6,258 nt of DNA from Bordetella parapertussis (GTDB taxonomy: Bacteria > Pseudomonadota > Gammaproteobacteria > Burkholderiales > Burkholderiaceae_D). Made by a program: the position numbers and the translations under genes. Within the stretch, counting starts at the first letter, position 1; every line of letters starts with the position of its first letter. The DNA lies in assembly GCA_945867725.1 (NCBI GenBank), contig CAMBJI010000126.1:1-6258 (forward strand), written 5' to 3'. Of the stretch, positions 1 to 5,390 are shown one piece after another. The notes below the pieces were generated by a model that made no database searches, was not told the origin of the DNA, and saw nothing but the letters and a program-made list of their open reading frames with translations.

Positions 1-23
1 CCCGGCGCACGCCGGGATCCAGC
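1..23. repeat. Dispersed palindromic repeat, copy 1 (possibly cut by window edge)
   Basis: The stem CCCGGC (1-6) and its complement GCCGGG (11-16) flank the four-base loop GCAC, followed by ATCCAGC. It matches copy 2 at 22 of 23 positions, in the same orientation, 59 bp further on. The bases preceding it lie outside the window, so the outer stem pairs cannot be seen. It sits downstream of the oxidoreductase gene. Short intergenic palindromes of this kind are common in proteobacterial genomes; the family name is not known to me. Confidence 0.75.
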
Positions 24-57
24 TGGGAACTCTACGGTCGTCTCAATAACCACTGTC

Positions 58-82
58 ATCCCGGCGCATGCCGGGATCCAGC
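58..82. repeat. Dispersed palindromic repeat, copy 2
   Basis: A perfect 8-bp stem, ATCCCGGC (58-65) and GCCGGGAT (70-77), encloses the loop GCAT and is followed by CCAGC. Copies 1 and 2 are direct repeats separated by about 35 bp of unrelated sequence. The 20-bp palindromic unit resembles in architecture, though not in exact sequence, the short dRS3-type repeats of Neisseria; that comparison is only an analogy. The palindrome lies 78 bp beyond the oxidoreductase stop codon, so it could also protect or terminate that transcript. No T-run follows it on the minus strand, so it is not a classic intrinsic terminator. Confidence 0.8.
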
Positions 83-159
83 GTCGTTAGCTTTTCAAAG
101 AGCATTGGATTGTTACATAGCTTACAAACACAACGCGCGACCCAAGTAAGGCGAGGTAT

Positions 160-1137
160 TTACAGTTGTATCAGCACCTTCGCATTAGCGCCACGCTCGA
201 CCTGTTCATGTGCCGCCGCGATATCGGCCAGCGGATAAATCGCTGTGGTCGGATGCTGGAAGCCGGGACGCGACAATGCCGCATTGACGCCATCGAGTAC
301 CTCACGCATCAGATGCGGTGGTAACTTGTAGACAATGAAAAAATACACCCGAATGAAACCCAGAATCATAGGACCAAAGGGCATGGTCACCGGCGGCTGG
401 TTGGTGCCATACACCACGGCTTCTCCACCGAAGCGCAGCAAACTGCCGTAATTGGGCGCATGCGTCGCCGCATCGACATCAATGATCGCATCAGCACCCA
501 CGCCATTGGTCAGTGCCTGCACACGCTCGACCAGTGATTCGGTTTTGTAATTGACGATGTCTGTCGCACCAATGCTCTTGGCGATCTTTGCTTTGTCGTC
601 GCTGCTCACAATGCCAATCACACGCGCACCCGCGGCGTTGAGCAGTTGTGTGACGTAAAAACCCACGCTGCCAGCGGCGCCGGGCACCAGCACGGTCTTG
701 CCGAGCAGGCAGCCACAGGACTGCACGGCGTGCATCGCCGTCATCAGCGGAATCGCAATCGATGCGCCGACTTCAAAGCTGATGTCATTCGCTAGTGGAA
801 CGACTTGTGACGCCGGCAGCACGATGTATTCCGCTGCTGTGCCAAAGGGACGCTCCCATTGGCCATTGAACATCCATACACGACGACCCATGAGCGCACC
901 ATCGACACCGGCACCCAGCTTGTCGATAGTGCCGGCACCGTCACTGTGGGGTGTCACTTCAGGAAAACCGCCTGCGCGCGACGCCACACCGGCGCGTGAC
1001 TTCACATCCGACGGATTCACGCCCGAGAAAGCGACGCGAACACGCACTTCACCCGCACCGGGTTCCGGTACGGGTTTGTCGACGACGCGCAGTACTTCGG
1101 CTGCGGGACCTTTGTTGGTGTAGATGGCTGCGCGCAT
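160..1137 (-). CDS. Zinc-free MDR oxidoreductase, NADPH:quinone reductase-like
   Basis: A 325-residue medium-chain dehydrogenase/reductase of the quinone oxidoreductase type, a cytosolic enzyme expected to use NADPH to reduce quinones or other activated carbonyl/alkene substrates. The N-terminal GroES-like domain (about 1-120) includes GVNPSDVK (39-46). The Rossmann domain carries the dinucleotide loop GAAGSVG (153-159) followed by Q164, close to the quinone-oxidoreductase signature but with Ser157 where a second Gly is usual. The GHE zinc motif of classical alcohol dehydrogenases is replaced by HSDGAG (64-69), and no structural-zinc cysteine cluster is seen, so it is read as zinc-independent. 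The start is supported by GGAG (1143-1146 on the complement) five bases before ATG. It lies 190 bp downstream of fhs on the same strand and appears to be separately transcribed. The true substrate cannot be told from sequence. Confidence 0.9.
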   Translation of the reverse strand: MRAAIYTNKGPAAEVLRVVDKPVPEPGAGEVRVRVAFSGVNPSDVKSRAGVASRAGGFPEVTPHSDGAGTIDKLGAGVDGALMGRRVWMFNGQWERPFGTAAEYIVLPASQVVPLANDISFEVGASIAIPLMTAMHAVQSCGCLLGKTVLVPGAAGSVGFYVTQLLNAAGARVIGIVSSDDKAKIAKSIGATDIVNYKTESLVERVQALTNGVGADAIIDVDAATHAPNYGSLLRFGGEAVVYGTNQPPVTMPFGPMILGFIRVYFFIVYKLPPHLMREVLDGVNAALSRPGFQHPTTAIYPLADIAAAHEQVERGANAKVLIQL

Positions 1138-1142
1138 GAATG

Positions 1143-1146
1143 CTCC
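1143..1146 (-). promoter_or_regulatory. Ribosome binding site of the MDR oxidoreductase
   Basis: On the minus strand the sequence reads CTGGAGCATTCATG, placing GGAG five bases before the start codon. This supports Met1 at 1137. Confidence 0.7.
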
Positions 1147-1214
1147 AGTGCTTAATGATTGTTGATGGGTTGCTGATTAAATACGAAAAAAAGGAAAAAC
1201 ATTTCCAGGTATTC

Positions 1215-1264
1215 AACGGAAGACACTGGATCCTGGTGCAGGCCGGGATCCAGCGTCTTTCGTT
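1215..1264. repeat. Long inverted repeat containing copy 3 of the palindromic repeat
   Basis: The left arm (1215-1233) and the reverse complement of the right arm (1246-1264) agree at 17 of 19 positions, around a 12-base loop. The loop and right arm contain the family core GCCGGGATCCAGC (1242-1254), extended to GCGTC as in copy 2. As RNA from either strand one of the two mismatches becomes a G-U wobble, so the hairpin would be strong. It lies 63 bp past the fhs stop codon and could act as a 3' end stabiliser or a transcription stop for fhs. The nearest T-rich tract in the transcript starts about 15 bases beyond the stem, so an ordinary intrinsic terminator is uncertain. Confidence 0.8.
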
Positions 1265-1327
1265 GTGTATCCGCTGATTTCAAAAATGAAAAACACAAAA
1301 CCACTTATATGCTTAGTGAGTCACTGA

Positions 1328-2998
1328 TCAGAACAGTCCAACCACCTTGCCGTTTTCATCGATATCGATTTTTTCTGCACTCGGTACTTTTGGCAGACCG
1401 GGCATGGTCATGATGTCACCGCAAATCATCACAATGAACTGCGCGCCCGCTGCCAGTCGTACTTCTCGAATGTTGACCATGTGCCCGCTGGGTGCACCGC
1501 GCATCGTGGCATCCGAGCTGAATGAAGACTGCGTCTTCGCCACACAGATCGGATAGTGACCATAACCGGCTTCTTCCCAAGCCTTGAGCTGTTGCTTAAT
1601 TTTCGCGGGCGCACTGATGTCGGCAGCACCATAAATCTTGGTGGCCACTTTTTTCATTTTGTCCCACAGCGAATCCTGGTCGTCGTACACAAATTTCATT
1701 GTGTCGCCGCGCTCTGCCAGACGGACCACTTCATGCGCGAGTACCTCTGCACCCGCGCTGCCTTTAGCCCAGTGCTCGGCCAGTACTACGTTGACATCGA
1801 GCGCTTTCATGCGTTCAGTCACGAGGCGAATTTCTGCGTCCGTATCAAACGTAAAGCGGTTGATCGATACCACGCAAGCTAGGCCGTAATGTGTCTTGAC
1901 GTTTTCGACGTGACGCTCGAGATTAACCAGACCTTTTTGCAGCGCATCCAGATCTTCGGTGTTGAGTGCTTTGACATCCTTGCCGCCGTGGTATTTCAGC
2001 GCACGTATCGTCGCGACCAGCACGCAGGCGGCAGGCTTCAGACCCGTTTTCCGGCACTTGATATCGATGAATTTTTCCGCGCCGAGATCAGCACCGAAAC
2101 CCGCTTCGGTGACGACGTACTCGCCGAGCTTCAATGCGCTTTGGGTAGCGATTACAGAGTTGCAGCCATGAGCGATGTTGGCAAATGGGCCGCCATGCAC
2201 AAATGCCGGATTGTTTTCTAGTGTCTGTACTAGATTGGGTTGCAGAGCATCTTTCAATAGCACGGTCATGGCACCATGTGCGTTCAGATCACGCGCATGA
2301 ATCGGCTTCAGTTCGCGGCTGTAGCCGATCACAATATCGCCGAGTCGTTTCTTCAGATCCTGCACCGAGGTGGCGAGGCAGAAGATCGCCATCACCTCGG
2401 AGGCGACCACGATATCGAAACCATCTTGACGCACAAAGCCATTCGCGGTACCGCCGTTACCCACCACGATGTCACGCAACGCGCGGTCATTCATGTCAAC
2501 CACGCGCTTCCAGGTGATGCGACGCGGATCGATGTCCAGCGTATTACCATGATTGATGTGGTTGTCGATCATCGCGGCCAGCAAATTGTTCGCCAACGCG
2601 ATAGCCGAGAAGTCGCCGGTGAAATGCAGGTTGATGTCTTCCATCGGCACGATTTGCGCATGGCCACCGCCAGCAGCACCGCCCTTGACACCAAACACCG
2701 GACCTAGCGAGGGCTCGCGCAGGCAGATGACGGTTTTTTTGCCGATACGATTAAGCGCATCACCTAACCCTACTGTGGTGGTGGTTTTACCCTCGCCCGC
2801 CGGTGTCGGGCTAATCGCCGTGACCAAAATCAATTTGCCATCAGGCTTTGTCTTGAGAGTCTCAAGATAAGACAGAGCAATCTTGCCCTTGTAATGACCA
2901 TAGGGTTCGATGGAGTCTTCGGGAATACCTAAGGTCGCAGCCACGTCGACCACTTTGTTCATTTTTGCTTTTTGTGCAATTTCGATATCGCTTTCCAT
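1328..2998 (-). CDS. fhs: Formate-tetrahydrofolate ligase (10-formyl-THF synthetase)
   Basis: Catalyses formate + THF + ATP to 10-formyl-THF + ADP + phosphate in the cytosol, feeding formate into the folate one-carbon pool for purines, initiator formyl-Met, serine and, in some organisms, C1 assimilation. The 556-residue length is typical of the monofunctional bacterial enzyme. Visible motifs are the nucleotide loop [11 protein letters not shown] (65-75), the first family signature [10 protein letters not shown] (103-112, followed by His where Tyr is common), [13 protein letters not shown] (118-130), the second signature [12 protein letters not shown] (328-339) and the C-terminal [16 protein letters not shown] (527-542). 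The start is supported by a strong AAGGGGG before ATG. It is divergent from a class V aminotransferase, suggesting a shared role in glycine/serine/C1 metabolism. No fused dehydrogenase/cyclohydrolase (FolD) domain is present. Family assignment is very secure. Confidence 0.98.
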   Translation of the reverse strand: MESDIEIAQKAKMNKVVDVAATLGIPEDSIEPYGHYKGKIALSYLETLKTKPDGKLILVTAISPTPAGEGKTTTTVGLGDALNRIGKKTVICLREPSLGPVFGVKGGAAGGGHAQIVPMEDINLHFTGDFSAIALANNLLAAMIDNHINHGNTLDIDPRRITWKRVVDMNDRALRDIVVGNGGTANGFVRQDGFDIVVASEVMAIFCLATSVQDLKKRLGDIVIGYSRELKPIHARDLNAHGAMTVLLKDALQPNLVQTLENNPAFVHGGPFANIAHGCNSVIATQSALKLGEYVVTEAGFGADLGAEKFIDIKCRKTGLKPAACVLVATIRALKYHGGKDVKALNTEDLDALQKGLVNLERHVENVKTHYGLACVVSINRFTFDTDAEIRLVTERMKALDVNVVLAEHWAKGSAGAEVLAHEVVRLAERGDTMKFVYDDQDSLWDKMKKVATKIYGAADISAPAKIKQQLKAWEEAGYGHYPICVAKTQSSFSSDATMRGAPSGHMVNIREVRLAAGAQFIVMICGDIMTMPGLPKVPSAEKIDIDENGKVVGLF

Positions 2999-3035
2999 GG
3001 GGCCCCCTTAGTTTTAGTTTTTTAAGGAAAGGGGC
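2999..3035 (-). promoter_or_regulatory. fhs leader with strong SD and possible SD-masking hairpin
   Basis: Reading on the minus strand, the leader ends TAAGGGGGCCCC-ATG, a strong Shine-Dalgarno (AAGGGGG, 3003-3009) four bases before the start. Upstream in the same transcript is CCCCTT (3029-3034), which can pair with AAGGGG (3004-3009) across a 19-base A-rich loop. An alternative, mutually exclusive pairing joins CCTTA (3023-3027) with TAAGG (3006-3010). Either would bury the SD. GGGGCCCC (2999-3006) is itself a palindrome. The SD is directly seen; regulation by folding is inference. Confidence 0.55.
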
Positions 3036-3036
3036 A

Positions 3037-3061
3037 ATTCTATAGCGGCTGGAAAACCGCT
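3037..3061 (-). promoter_or_regulatory. Possible fhs promoter -10 region with adjacent dyad
   Basis: On the minus strand CTATAGAATT (3036-3045 on the complement) offers TATAGA (3039-3044) or TAGAAT (3037-3042) as a -10 hexamer. No good -35 hexamer lies at the normal distance. Directly upstream is an imperfectly spaced dyad, AGCGG (3044-3048) and CCGCT (3057-3061), with an eight-base centre, positioned where a regulator could block or assist polymerase. The weak -35 would fit an activator-dependent promoter, but this is speculative. Confidence 0.3.
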
Positions 3062-3124
3062 GCGTTATTGTCAGAAAGGCCATGACGCTGTGCGGGTTAA
3101 AGCAATGTAAGACCTCTGTTAAAC

Positions 3125-3155
3125 TTGCCTTCCCTGCTACGGTTTTGTCTAAATT
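3125..3155 (+). promoter_or_regulatory. Possible promoter of the class V aminotransferase
   Basis: TTGCCT (3125-3130) and TAAATT (3150-3155) resemble -35 and -10 hexamers, separated by 19 bp, which is longer than ideal. Transcription would then begin near 3162, inside the tandem 10-bp repeat. Weak consensus matches; listed as a candidate only. Confidence 0.3.
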
Positions 3156-3156
3156 T

Positions 3157-3176
3157 ATCAGGCTCAATCAGGCTCA
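3157..3176 (+). repeat. Perfect tandem 10-bp direct repeat before the aminotransferase gene
   Basis: ATCAGGCTCA occurs twice with no spacer (3157-3166 and 3167-3176), flanked by TTT and TTTA. The period is about one DNA helical turn, which would place two protein contacts on the same face. It lies 11 bp upstream of the Shine-Dalgarno and near or just past the proposed transcription start. It could be an operator or a leader element, or a slippage duplication with no role. Confidence 0.85.
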
Positions 3177-3187
3177 TTTAAAAGTAC

Positions 3188-3191
3188 AGGA
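3188..3191 (+). promoter_or_regulatory. Ribosome binding site of the class V aminotransferase
   Basis: AGGA lies six bases before the ATG at 3198 (ACAGGACTCGTCATG), a good spacing. It fixes the start there. Confidence 0.75.
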
Positions 3192-3197
3192 CTCGTC

Positions 3198-4325
3198 ATG
3201 CCCGGTTTGTTTCCCCACGTTGATCCCGATGGATTGCTCGAATTCTCCGTCGTCTACACCGACCGCTCGCTTAATCACATGTCGGAATCCTTCAAAGGCG
3301 TGATCAACGACGTCTCCAAAATCTTGAAAGAGGTCTACAACGCGAAATCCGCGCTGGTGATTCCGGGCAGTGGTACCTACGGTATGGAAGCTGCTGCGCG
3401 CCAATTCGCCACTGGCCGCAAATGTGCCGTGATCCGCAATGGCTGGTTCAGCTATCGCTGGACGCAGATCTTTGAGATGGGCAGTATCTCGAACGACCTG
3501 CATATCATTCAGGGACGACAGCTTGCCAATGAATTCGAAGGTGCCTATGCGCCGCCACCGATTGAAGAAGTCGTAGCCTGGATACGCAAGGAAAAGCCGG
3601 CAGTCGTATTTGCGCCGCACGTTGAAACCTCGGCTGGCATGATTCTCCCGCCGGAGTATTTGCGTGCTGTGGGTGAGGCAGTGGAATCCGTTGATGGTCT
3701 GTTCGTGCTCGACTGTATCGCCTCAGGTGCAATGTGGGTCGATATGGTGGCTTCCAAAGTGGACGTGCTGATCAGCGCGCCACAAAAAGGCTGGAGCAGT
3801 TCGCCTTGCTGCGCACTGATCGCGATGAGCGAGCGTGCGCGTCAGAAAATCGATGCGACCCAGAGCACCAGCTATTCCTGCGATATGAAGAAATGGCTGC
3901 AGATCATGGAGACCTACGAAAAAGGTGGCCACATCTATCACACCACCATGCCGACCGACTCGCTCCGTGTCCTGCGCGATGTGATGAAGGAGACCCAGGC
4001 GGCTGGTTTTGCCAACTTGAAGAAAAATCAGGCAGACCTCGGTCTCAAGGTGCGTGCACTGCTCGAAGCTAAGGGCTTCAAGAGTGTGGCAGCGCCCGGT
4101 TTTCAGGCGCCTTGTGTGGTGGTCAGTTACACCAAAGACCCCGATATTCAAAACGGAAAAAAATTCATGGCGCTGGGTATGCAAACGGCCGCGGGCGTCC
4201 CACTGCAGGTCGGTGAGCGCGAAGATTTCCGCACTTTCCGTATTGGCCTCTTTGGTCTGGAAAAGCTGCTGAACATTGACCGTACTGTCGGGCATTTGTC
4301 CAGCGCACTAGACCGTTTGCATTAA
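3198..4325 (+). CDS. Class V PLP-dependent aminotransferase, serine/alanine-glyoxylate type
   Basis: A 375-residue fold-type I PLP enzyme of aminotransferase class V. Family landmarks appear in order: PGSGTYGMEA (56-65) for the cofactor phosphate, NGWF (81-84), HVETSAG (141-147), LDCIAS (171-176) with Asp172 expected to contact the PLP ring nitrogen, SAPQKGW (193-199) with Lys197 the likely Schiff-base lysine, and FRIGLFG (347-353) with Arg348 expected to bind the substrate carboxylate. The nearest familiar relatives are alanine- and serine-glyoxylate aminotransferases, which make glycine from glyoxylate. The segment after the lysine reads SSSPCCALI where a PPG-type turn is usual, so it may belong to a separate subfamily. 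Its divergent neighbour fhs favours a glycine/serine/C1 role. Other class V reactions (ureidoglycine-glyoxylate or 2-aminoethylphosphonate transamination) cannot be excluded, and the exact substrate is inferred. Confidence 0.9.
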   Translation: MPGLFPHVDPDGLLEFSVVYTDRSLNHMSESFKGVINDVSKILKEVYNAKSALVIPGSGTYGMEAAARQFATGRKCAVIRNGWFSYRWTQIFEMGSISNDLHIIQGRQLANEFEGAYAPPPIEEVVAWIRKEKPAVVFAPHVETSAGMILPPEYLRAVGEAVESVDGLFVLDCIASGAMWVDMVASKVDVLISAPQKGWSSSPCCALIAMSERARQKIDATQSTSYSCDMKKWLQIMETYEKGGHIYHTTMPTDSLRVLRDVMKETQAAGFANLKKNQADLGLKVRALLEAKGFKSVAAPGFQAPCVVVSYTKDPDIQNGKKFMALGMQTAAGVPLQVGEREDFRTFRIGLFGLEKLLNIDRTVGHLSSALDRLH

Positions 4326-4347
4326 ATCACTGAAGTCGTCCGTCGCA

Positions 4348-4821
4348 ATGCAACGGGCGACCCTCCGGTTTGTGTCAGTTGGAATACGCTGCATCATCTT
4401 TGCGGCGATGTTCATGACAAGTGGGTGGTCCAGCGCGCAAGCAGTAGATTATGTTTGCGAAGGTGCGCTTCGGACCGATAAGGTATTCGAAGCGGATGGT
4501 GTGAGTGCTGAAACTCGGCGCTTTCGAATCACCGCAAATATCGCTGCTGGCTATGTCAAGCGCGATCCCGCGCTGGCTGCCGGTTGTTTTGCAGGGCGCA
4601 CCGAAGTCTGTGCCTGCGAACCACCGAGCTCTGAGAAAATTGTCTGTCGCAGTCTCGGTTTCAGATCTGATGGTACGGAAGTTAGTCTGGATTTCACCCT
4701 GCGTCATAGCCACAGCATCCTGAATGTCGCGGGTAGAGAGTTCAATTCACGTTTGGGTACTTTGATCGAGATGCAAGGTGAACTGACCTGCACGCGCTCG
4801 CTCGCCATCTCATCTCCATGA
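4348..4821 (+). CDS. Small exported six-cysteine protein, function unknown
   Basis: A 157-residue protein I do not recognise. It begins with a Sec-type signal peptide: basic residues R3, R7 and R14, a hydrophobic core around CIIFAAMFM (15-23), and a likely cleavage after SSAQA (28-32), giving a mature periplasmic or secreted protein of about 125 residues. The mature part starts VDYVC and contains six cysteines (C37, C80, C88, C90, C100, C148), including a CAC pair, an even number suited to three disulfides. No membrane segment follows the signal. The ATG starts 22 bp after the aminotransferase stop and has no clear Shine-Dalgarno; GTG at codon 9 is an alternative that keeps a workable signal peptide. 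Its stop codon overlaps the first possible start of the exported thioredoxin-like gene, so the two are probably co-expressed and may work together. Confidence 0.75.
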   Translation: MQRATLRFVSVGIRCIIFAAMFMTSGWSSAQAVDYVCEGALRTDKVFEADGVSAETRRFRITANIAAGYVKRDPALAAGCFAGRTEVCACEPPSSEKIVCRSLGFRSDGTEVSLDFTLRHSHSILNVAGREFNSRLGTLIEMQGELTCTRSLAISSP

Positions 4822-5336
4822 ACCGTCACGAGGACACCATGCTAATTCGCATTGCTGCAATCCTGTTGACCAGCTGGCTGTTCATTCTGCCTGCGCAGGC
4901 ACAGTCGCATGACGACATGCTGCCCGTCCCGCAAAATCTGCAGCGTGAGGCTGCGCAAGCCCATGCAGATCGCAAGGCTTTCCTGCTGATGTTCTCATTG
5001 CCCGGCTGTGCTTATTGTAAGGTCGTGCGTCGTAATTACTTGATGCCGCTGCTGCGCGATGGGTCGCCTGCGGACAGGCCAGTTATTCGCGAAGTGCAGA
5101 TTACCAGCCGCGATTCGCTACAGGGATTTGATGGCAAAGCCACTACGCAATCCGCACTGGCGACTCGCTATGGTGTGCAGGTAGCGCCGACGGTTATTGT
5201 TGTGAATGCAGAGGGAGAGTTACTGGCAGATCCTATTGTCGGTGGCGATAACAACGGTTTCTATTCCGCCTATCTCGATCGTGCGCTGGAAGCAGCAGAA
5301 AAACAGTTTACCAACCAGCGGATCAAGGTTCGTTGA
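4818..5336 (+). CDS. Exported thioredoxin-fold protein with CAYC motif
   Basis: A periplasmic thioredoxin-like protein, 172 residues from the first ATG. LPGCAYC (61-67) supplies a CxxC redox pair (C64, C67) and VAPT (122-125) the expected cis-proline loop (P124), followed by the strand VIVVNAEGELL, all typical of the thioredoxin fold. It resembles SoxW/thioredoxin-family proteins that reduce partner disulfides in the periplasm, but no sox genes are visible. The signal peptide ends at PAQA|QS (25-30). The first ATG (4818) overlaps the upstream stop as ATGA but lacks a Shine-Dalgarno and adds a charged MNRHEDT stretch. Met8 (4839) has GAGGA four bases ahead and gives a standard signal peptide, so 4839 may be the true start. 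Co-expressed with the six-cysteine exported protein, which is a plausible redox partner (inference). Confidence 0.85.
   Translation: MNRHEDTMLIRIAAILLTSWLFILPAQAQSHDDMLPVPQNLQREAAQAHADRKAFLLMFSLPGCAYCKVVRRNYLMPLLRDGSPADRPVIREVQITSRDSLQGFDGKATTQSALATRYGVQVAPTVIVVNAEGELLADPIVGGDNNGFYSAYLDRALEAAEKQFTNQRIKVR
4830..4841 (+). promoter_or_regulatory. RBS favouring an internal start (Met8) for the thioredoxin-like protein
   Basis: GAGGA (4830-4834) precedes ATG 4839 by four bases, a slightly short but usable spacing. Upstream of ATG 4818 the sequence CATCTCATCTCC has no purine-rich SD. From Met8 the N-terminus reads MLIRIAAILLT, a compact signal peptide with one arginine. The ATGA overlap could still allow coupled initiation. 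Confidence 0.55.
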
Positions 5337-5390
5337 ATTCAAGATGGTTCGCAGTCACTGCAGACTAAAGGCAGCACCGACAGGTAAACG
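5337..5390. other. Convergent intergenic gap without a clear terminator
   Basis: 54 bp separate the stop codons of the thioredoxin-like gene and the convergent exported-protein gene. Only short stems are seen (GCAG/CTGC at 5351-5361; CTGC/GCAG at 5358-5374). The T-run in the plus strand (5394-5400) lies inside the end of the opposite gene. Neither short stem directly abuts it, so a standard intrinsic terminator cannot be claimed. Confidence 0.5.

Larger units (their letters stand above)
1138..1327. other. fhs-oxidoreductase intergenic region
   Basis: This 190-bp gap between two minus-strand genes contains the inverted repeat at 1215-1264 and, past it in the direction of transcription, an A-rich block on the plus strand (1185-1199) that reads as broken T-runs in the minus-strand transcript. 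An AT-rich stretch near 1176-1184 (TATTTAAT on the minus strand) could be a -10 element for the oxidoreductase, but no convincing -35 accompanies it. Immediately after the fhs stop there is a small palindrome, AGTGAGTCACT (1315-1325), too tight to form a hairpin. No additional gene is seen. Confidence 0.5.

Noticed and set aside
1..82. CRISPR-like array
   Set aside because: Only two repeats occur here, each a short GC palindrome with one intervening segment, and a third diverged copy is over 1 kb away. No cas genes are present.
698..1123. Plus-strand open frames of 141 and 62 codons opposite the oxidoreductase gene
   Set aside because: They lie antisense to a clearly recognisable protein, show no domain or sensible composition, and are rich in Thr/Pro/Ser/Arg as expected from a shadow frame.
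1347..2870. Several plus-strand open frames of 69-143 codons opposite fhs
   Set aside because: All are antisense to a full-length conserved enzyme, with low-complexity or His/Arg-rich composition and no recognisable motifs.
2862..3167. Minus-strand 101-codon frame crossing the fhs start and promoter region
   Set aside because: It overlaps the fhs 5' end in another frame and has no recognisable features.
2999..3197. THF or glycine riboswitch between fhs and the aminotransferase
   Set aside because: The leader on either side is too short and lacks the conserved cores I would expect. Only simple local pairings are visible.
3174..4295. Minus-strand frames of 148 and 190 codons opposite the aminotransferase
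   Set aside because: They are shadows of a gene whose PLP motifs are in the correct frame. The amino-acid content looks random and no RBS or family motif is seen.
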